Assembly (NCBI GenBank): GCA_036677375.1 | Contig: JAVBWO010000011.1 | Coordinates: 1-64,000 of the forward strand | Reading direction: 5' to 3' | Source of the DNA: JAVBWO01 sp036677375 | Lineage (GTDB): Bacteria; Bacillota; Dehalobacteriia; UBA4068; UBA4997 | Length of the DNA: 64,000 nucleotides | Part shown: piece after piece, positions 59,702 to 64,000 of the stretch | Layout: the number at the start of each line of letters is the position of its first letter | Numbering within the stretch: the first letter of the stretch is position 1 | Program-made: the position numbers and the translations under genes | Notes under the pieces: generated by a model | The model's input: the letters and a program-made list of their open reading frames with translations, nothing else | Told to the model about the DNA's origin: nothing | Databases searched by the model: none

Positions 59702-59865
59702 CAGTAAAAATTAAGACAAAGAAGCATATGAGTTTGTTTTATACGATATAAGAAGGAAATCTGAATTAGAATTAATAGCATAAACCCGTGATCATTTCAT
59801 ATTCATTCCATATAGCCGGATTGTAGGGATCGAAAATGAAAAATGATCGGAAGGGTGGAAGCGCT

Positions 59866-60156
59866 ATGAAGTGGTTTTGGTTTCCTAGAAAAAAAACGAA
59901 AGTGTACACTGCAAACAATAATCTCCTCATGATGGTGGAGGAAGCCCGGCGGGAGATGCATATTGCCGCCACGGTGTTCCGGCAGGCCGAAACCCCTCTG
60001 GCTGTGGATTATGCCTTGCACGCCATGGATGCCGCCGAAAGGCGCTATGTGCACCTACTGCACGAGGCAAAAAAACAATCTTTGAGCGCCAGTATGATAG
60101 ATTGTACTTATCTGGCTCTTGCGAATCTGAGCAGGGATCCTTATGGCAGGATCTGA
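59866..60156 (+). CDS. DUF2508 (YaaL-like) protein
   Basis: About 96 residues from the ATG at 59866 (an ATG at 59836 is the alternative). After a short basic N-terminus (WFWFPRKKTKVY) the family helix pattern follows: LLMMVEEARREMHIAATVFR, and AVDYALHAMDAAERRYVHLL. In Firmicutes this gene often sits next to recR and bofA/sigK-region genes. A soluble helical protein; function unknown. The stretch between it and the PFOR gene carries only an imperfect hairpin. Confidence 0.8.
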   Translation: MKWFWFPRKKTKVYTANNNLLMMVEEARREMHIAATVFRQAETPLAVDYALHAMDAAERRYVHLLHEAKKQSLSASMIDCTYLALANLSRDPYGRI

Positions 60157-60314
60157 CATCACGTCTATTGATATTGCCGGAGGCGGGACGGTTCATCCGC
60201 AATATCTTTAAATATATTGTTTGGAGCTCCAAAGAGGAGCTATACCATATTGGGACAGGCTTTTTTCAGCCTGCCCAAACAATTGATACCAAAACTGAAA
60301 GGGGCGAGTTTCCA

Positions 60315-63300
60315 TTGAGCAAGAAAATGAAAACGATGGACGGAAACAAAGCAGCAGCCTATGTTTCCTATGCATTTACGGAGGTGGCTGCGATCTTTCC
60401 AATTACTCCATCCTCACCTATGGCGGAATATGTGGATGAGTGGAGTGCCCAGGGTCTAAAAAATATTTTTGGACAAACTGTAAATGTCATGGAAATGCAA
60501 TCGGAAGCTGGTGCGGCCGGAGCTTTGCACGGCGCTTTGGCGGCAGGGGCTTTAGGTACTACTTATACTGCTTCTCAAGGCCTTTTATTGATGATACCCA
60601 ATATGTACAAGATTGCCGGGGAATTTTTGCCCGGCGTTATGCATGTCAGCGCCCGTAGTCTTGCCACCCATGCTTTGAATATTTTTGGCGACCACTCAGA
60701 CGTTATGGCTTGCAGCCAAACCGGTTTTGCCATGCTGGCTTCCAGCAGTGTGCAGGAAGTTATTGACTTGGGCGGCATTGCGCACCTTACGGCCATTAAA
60801 GGACAAGTTCCCTGCCTACACTTTTTTGACGGTTTCAGAACCTCTCATGAACAACAAAAAGTTGAAATCATCGACTACGAAGATTTTGCCAAATTAGTGG
60901 ATATGGACGCGGTCAACGCTTTCCGCGCTCACGCTCTGAATCCGGAACATCCAGTTATTCGCGGTACCAATCAAAATCCCGATATTTTCTTCCAAGCCAG
61001 AGAAGCCGCCAACCCCTATTACCAAGCGCTTCCCGCCATTGTGAAAGATTATATGGAAAAGATTAGCGCCCTTACCGGCCGTTCTTATAAACCCTTTGAT
61101 TATTACGGCGCTCCCGATGCAGAAGAAATCATCGTGGCCATGGGTTCCATTAACGAAATCGCGGAACAGGCTGTAGATTATTTGAACGGTAAAGGCCGTA
61201 AGGTCGGTTTGATCAAAGTCCGTTTATATCGTCCTTTCGTAGAAGAATATTTCTTCGATGTATTGCCAAAAACGGTGAAACGCATTGCCGTATTAGACCG
61301 TATCAAAGTGCCGGGTGCAGTCGGCGAGCCGCTTTATCAGGATATCTGCAATGTTTTCTATGGCAAAGAAATGCAGCCTATGATCATCGGCGGTCGTTAT
61401 GGCCTAGGTTCCAAGGATACCGTACCTGCCGATGTCATCGCGGTATTTGACAACCTGGCCGCCGCGCAGCCTAAGAATCATTTTACCCTGGCCATTACCG
61501 ACGATGTGACCTTTACTTCGCTGCCCCGTGGCGAACAAGTGGATATGCTCCCTGGCGGCACCATCCAATGCAAATTCTGGGGTCTGGGTTCCGACGGTAC
61601 CGTAGGGGCCAACAAACAAGCGGTGGATATCATCGGGACAGAGACGGATCTTTATGCGCAGGCATATTTCGCCTACGACTCTAAAAAATCCGGCGGCGTT
61701 ACCGTTTCCCACCTGCGTTTCGGCGCCAAACCCATCAAAGCGCCTTATCTCATCAATCATGCCGATTTTATTTCCTGCAGCAACCAAGCTTATGTAGAAA
61801 TCTATGATTTGCTGGAAGGCATCAAAACCGGCGGCACCTTCCTTCTGAATGCCGTATGGACCCCTGAAGAGTTGTCGGAAAAACTGCCTGCTGCCATGCG
61901 GCAGACCATTGCCAAGAAAAACATCAACTTCTATACCATCAACGCGGTAGAGATCGCTGCCGGCCTTGGCCTGGGCAACCGGACCAATATGGTCATGCAA
62001 TCGGCTTTCTTTAAACTGGCTCAAGTGATTCCGGAAGATGTGGCGGTGGCCTCTCTGAAACGCAGTATTCAGAAAGCTTATGGCCGTAAAGGGGAAAAAG
62101 TTGTTCAAATGAACAATGACGCCGTTGATGCCGGTATCAAGTCTTTGGTGAAGATCGACGTGCCGGCTGACTGGGCCGATGCGCAGGGCGAAGCCAAAAA
62201 CTATGGCGAAGAGCCTGCCTTCATCACCAATATCATGCGGCCCATGGAGGCACAAAAAGGCGATACTCTGCCAGTCAGTGCTTTTGCTGATGCGGCGGAC
62301 GGCCATTTCCCCCTGGGTGGCACCAAATATGAAAAACGCGGCGTTGCTGCCTTCGTGCCCGAATGGATCAAAGAAAATTGCATTCAATGCAACCAATGCG
62401 CTTATGTTTGCCCCCATGCCGCCATCCGTCCCTTCCTGCTTACCGACGAGGAAACTGCTGAGGCTCCCGCTGCTTTTGAGACCTTGAAAGCAATCGGAAA
62501 AGATTTAGCCGGTTTTTCTTATCGCCAGCAAGTCAGCGTTTTGGATTGCCAAGGCTGCGGTTCCTGCGCGGTAATCTGTCCTGCCAAGGAAAAGGCTTTG
62601 GTTATGAAGCCTGCCGGCACCCAGGAAGAGCAGGTCGACAATTGGAAATATGCCGTCAGCCTGCCGGTGAAAGATGATGTGGTTGCTCCTACCAATGTTA
62701 AGAATACCCAGTTCCAACAGCCTTTGTTCGAGTTCTCCGGCGCCTGCGCGGGCTGTGGCGAAACGCCTTATGCCAAGCTTCTTACCCAATTGTTTGGTGA
62801 CCGCATGATGATCGGCAATGCCACCGGCTGTTCCTCCATCTGGGGCGCCGCCGTTCCCGCTATGCCTTACTGCACTAATAAAGAAGGAAAAGGCCCCGCT
62901 TGGTGTAACAGTTTATTTGAAGACAGCGCCGAATTCAGCTTTGGCATGCTCTTGGGTGATCGTCAGCGCCGCGCCAAATTAGTGGAGCTGGTAAATGAAG
63001 CGTTGGCTTCAGATCTTTCCGCCGATGTGAAAGCGGCTTTGGAAGAATGGCTTGCCAATAAAGATAACGGCGACGGCTCTAAAGCGGCCACCAAGAAATT
63101 ACTGCCCCTGATCGAAGGGAGCAATAATCTGCTCTTGGCTGATATCGCTTCCAGAAAAGATCAGTTAATCAAAAAATCCGTCTGGGCCTTTGGCGGCGAC
63201 GGCTGGGCCTATGATATCGGTTATGGCGGCGTAGACCATGTTTTGGCCAGCGGATTGGATATCAACATCTTTGTCTTTGACACAGAGGTTTATTCCAATA

Positions 63301-63821
63301 CCGGCGGTCAGTCATCCAAATCCACCCCTACGGCGGCTATCGCCAAGTTTGCGGCGTCCGGCAAGAAGACCAAGAAGAAAGACCTTGGCATGATGGCAAT
63401 GTCCTATGGCTATGTCTATGTGGCGCAAATCGCCATGGGCGCCGACATGAATCAAACCTTGAAGGCCATCAAAGAAGCCGAAGCTTATCCGGGTCCCTCT
63501 TTGATCATTGCTTACAGCTCCTGCATCAACCATGGTATGAAATCCGGCATGAACAATTCCATGACCGAAATGAAAAAAGCGGTACAATGCGGATACTGGC
63601 ACCTGTACCGGTTCAACCCCGCTTTGGCGGAGGAAGGCAAAAATCCCTTTACCTTGGATTCCAAAGAGCCCGGCGAAGGCTTCCAGGATTTCTTGAAGGG
63701 CGAAGTCCGTTATGCTTCCCTGGCGCAGCTTTTCCCGGAACATGCCGCGGAATTGTTTGCCAAGACCGAGAAAGATGCCAAAACGCGTTATCAAACTTAT
63801 CTCAAGATGGCGCAAGGTTAA
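60315..63821 (+). CDS. nifJ: Pyruvate:ferredoxin (flavodoxin) oxidoreductase
   Basis: A 1168-residue homodimer-type PFOR; a TTG at 60315 is the start that restores the standard N-terminus (KKMKTMDGNKAAAYVSYAFT), with GGGGCGAG upstream. Domains: pyruvate-binding domain I (FPITPSSPMAEY, GALHGALAAGALGTTYTASQ), domain III gamma (GLGSDGTVGANKQAVDIIG), ferredoxin domain with CIQCNQCAYVCPHAAI (~694) and CQGCGSCAVICPAKE (~750), and TPP domain with SGACAGCGETPYAKLL, ATGCSSIWG and GGDGWAYDIGYGGVDHVL. Converts pyruvate + CoA to acetyl-CoA + CO2 with reduced ferredoxin, central to anaerobic energy metabolism. Single gene with terminator. Confidence 0.97.
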   Translation: MSKKMKTMDGNKAAAYVSYAFTEVAAIFPITPSSPMAEYVDEWSAQGLKNIFGQTVNVMEMQSEAGAAGALHGALAAGALGTTYTASQGLLLMIPNMYKIAGEFLPGVMHVSARSLATHALNIFGDHSDVMACSQTGFAMLASSSVQEVIDLGGIAHLTAIKGQVPCLHFFDGFRTSHEQQKVEIIDYEDFAKLVDMDAVNAFRAHALNPEHPVIRGTNQNPDIFFQAREAANPYYQALPAIVKDYMEKISALTGRSYKPFDYYGAPDAEEIIVAMGSINEIAEQAVDYLNGKGRKVGLIKVRLYRPFVEEYFFDVLPKTVKRIAVLDRIKVPGAVGEPLYQDICNVFYGKEMQPMIIGGRYGLGSKDTVPADVIAVFDNLAAAQPKNHFTLAITDDVTFTSLPRGEQVDMLPGGTIQCKFWGLGSDGTVGANKQAVDIIGTETDLYAQAYFAYDSKKSGGVTVSHLRFGAKPIKAPYLINHADFISCSNQAYVEIYDLLEGIKTGGTFLLNAVWTPEELSEKLPAAMRQTIAKKNINFYTINAVEIAAGLGLGNRTNMVMQSAFFKLAQVIPEDVAVASLKRSIQKAYGRKGEKVVQMNNDAVDAGIKSLVKIDVPADWADAQGEAKNYGEEPAFITNIMRPMEAQKGDTLPVSAFADAADGHFPLGGTKYEKRGVAAFVPEWIKENCIQCNQCAYVCPHAAIRPFLLTDEETAEAPAAFETLKAIGKDLAGFSYRQQVSVLDCQGCGSCAVICPAKEKALVMKPAGTQEEQVDNWKYAVSLPVKDDVVAPTNVKNTQFQQPLFEFSGACAGCGETPYAKLLTQLFGDRMMIGNATGCSSIWGAAVPAMPYCTNKEGKGPAWCNSLFEDSAEFSFGMLLGDRQRRAKLVELVNEALASDLSADVKAALEEWLANKDNGDGSKAATKKLLPLIEGSNNLLLADIASRKDQLIKKSVWAFGGDGWAYDIGYGGVDHVLASGLDINIFVFDTEVYSNTGGQSSKSTPTAAIAKFAASGKKTKKKDLGMMAMSYGYVYVAQIAMGADMNQTLKAIKEAEAYPGPSLIIAYSSCINHGMKSGMNNSMTEMKKAVQCGYWHLYRFNPALAEEGKNPFTLDSKEPGEGFQDFLKGEVRYASLAQLFPEHAAELFAKTEKDAKTRYQTYLKMAQG

Positions 63822-63833
63822 GAATATTTAAGC

Positions 63834-63870
63834 CAAAAAGTGCGACGCAATGATTGCGCCGCACTTTTTG
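63834..63870 (+). terminator. Intrinsic terminator of the PFOR gene
   Basis: CAAAAAGTGCGACGCAA pairs with TTGCGCCGCACTTTTTG over 17 bp with one mismatch, TGA loop, T-run. Confidence 0.9.
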
Positions 63871-63891
63871 TAAGCCTTTGTAAGCTGGCGA

Positions 63892-63918
63892 GAATAACCT
63901 GTAAAAAACAGGTTATTC
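63892..63918 (+). terminator. Second terminator-like hairpin downstream
   Basis: GAATAACCTGT/ACAGGTTATTC, perfect 11-bp stem followed by TTTATTTG; either a back-up terminator or the end of a gene on the minus strand beyond the window. Confidence 0.6.
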
Positions 63919-64000
63919 TTTATTTGTAAGATTTGTGGTGGTGTGTGACGGCTTTTTAGCTTTCAATTATTTTTTAATATAGGAAAAATAAAAATTTTTA

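Noticed and set aside
60241..60285. Hairpin between DUF2508 and PFOR as a terminator
   Set aside because: The stem has a bulge and there is no T-tract after it; it might only be a leader structure of the PFOR mRNA.
1..64000. CRISPR arrays and tRNA/rRNA genes
   Set aside because: No array of 25-40 bp repeats with spacers, no GGTTCGA-type tRNA arms with acceptor pairing, and no rRNA core sequences were seen; the only tandem arrays have 11-12 bp units without spacers.

Overview
The window looks like chromosomal DNA of a spore-forming, strictly anaerobic member of the Clostridia. Evidence: a Tlp-type small acid-soluble spore protein, a full-length pyruvate:ferredoxin oxidoreductase, Hcp with rubredoxin and ferredoxins, the long Firmicutes form of SRP RNA next to dnaX-ybaB-recR, an S-layer (SLH) protein, several TTG/GTG starts with strong AGGAGG sites, and a UGA-containing glycine-reductase-type selenoprotein. 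A Peptococcaceae-like amine- or methyl-using anaerobe would fit, but the species is not determined here.

Layout. 1-2.9 kb: three overlapping tyrosine recombinase genes on the minus strand, a 'recombinase in trio' (RIT) element cut by the left edge, the first gene apparently frameshifted near its start. 3.0-9.1 kb: a nitrosative-stress/redox island made of a split permease with a ferredoxin tail, two convergent Crp/Fnr regulators, and an operon of ferredoxin protein, cupin, rubredoxin, Hcp and a YgbA-like protein. 9.3-17.4 kb: an accessory region (Vat-type acetyltransferase, AlkD-like protein, MBL hydrolase, ceramidase-like protein, MFS pump with double-MerR regulator, methyltransferase behind a leader with two short ORFs) containing two decayed genes. 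17.8-26.5 kb: ECF sigma factor with its DUF4179 partner, a YfhO membrane protein and a large SLH repeat protein. 27-31.5 kb: Memo-AMMECR1 fusion with its radical SAM partner, then GTP-type PEP carboxykinase.

31.8-36.9 kb: a Crp/Fnr regulator divergent from a creatininase-family hydrolase, a small membrane protein and a Na+/solute symporter; a CRP-like palindrome sits at a class II activator position. Then two cysteine-rich proteins sharing an almost identical ~256 bp block. 37-42.4 kb: MFS transporter, and a Ni/Co ECF transporter (cbiM-cbiQ-cbiO) behind an attenuator-like leader with 11-bp tandem repeats, then an ATPase. 42.8-46.8 kb: ferritin, queuosine-precursor-type transporter, and an MBOAT/DHHW O-acylation pair.

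47.1-53.7 kb is the most notable module: a divergent GrdB-type selenoprotein (in-frame UGA read as Sec350, with a hairpin just downstream) followed two bases later by its GrdE-type pyruvoyl-precursor partner, then an XRE-cupin regulator, and divergently an aldehyde dehydrogenase and an iron-type alcohol dehydrogenase. The shared grdA/C/D genes are absent from the window, so this looks like a substrate-specific reductase module for an amine that is not identified here. 53.9-64 kb: a two-component system, SRP RNA, dnaX, ybaB, recR, a DUF2508 gene and PFOR.
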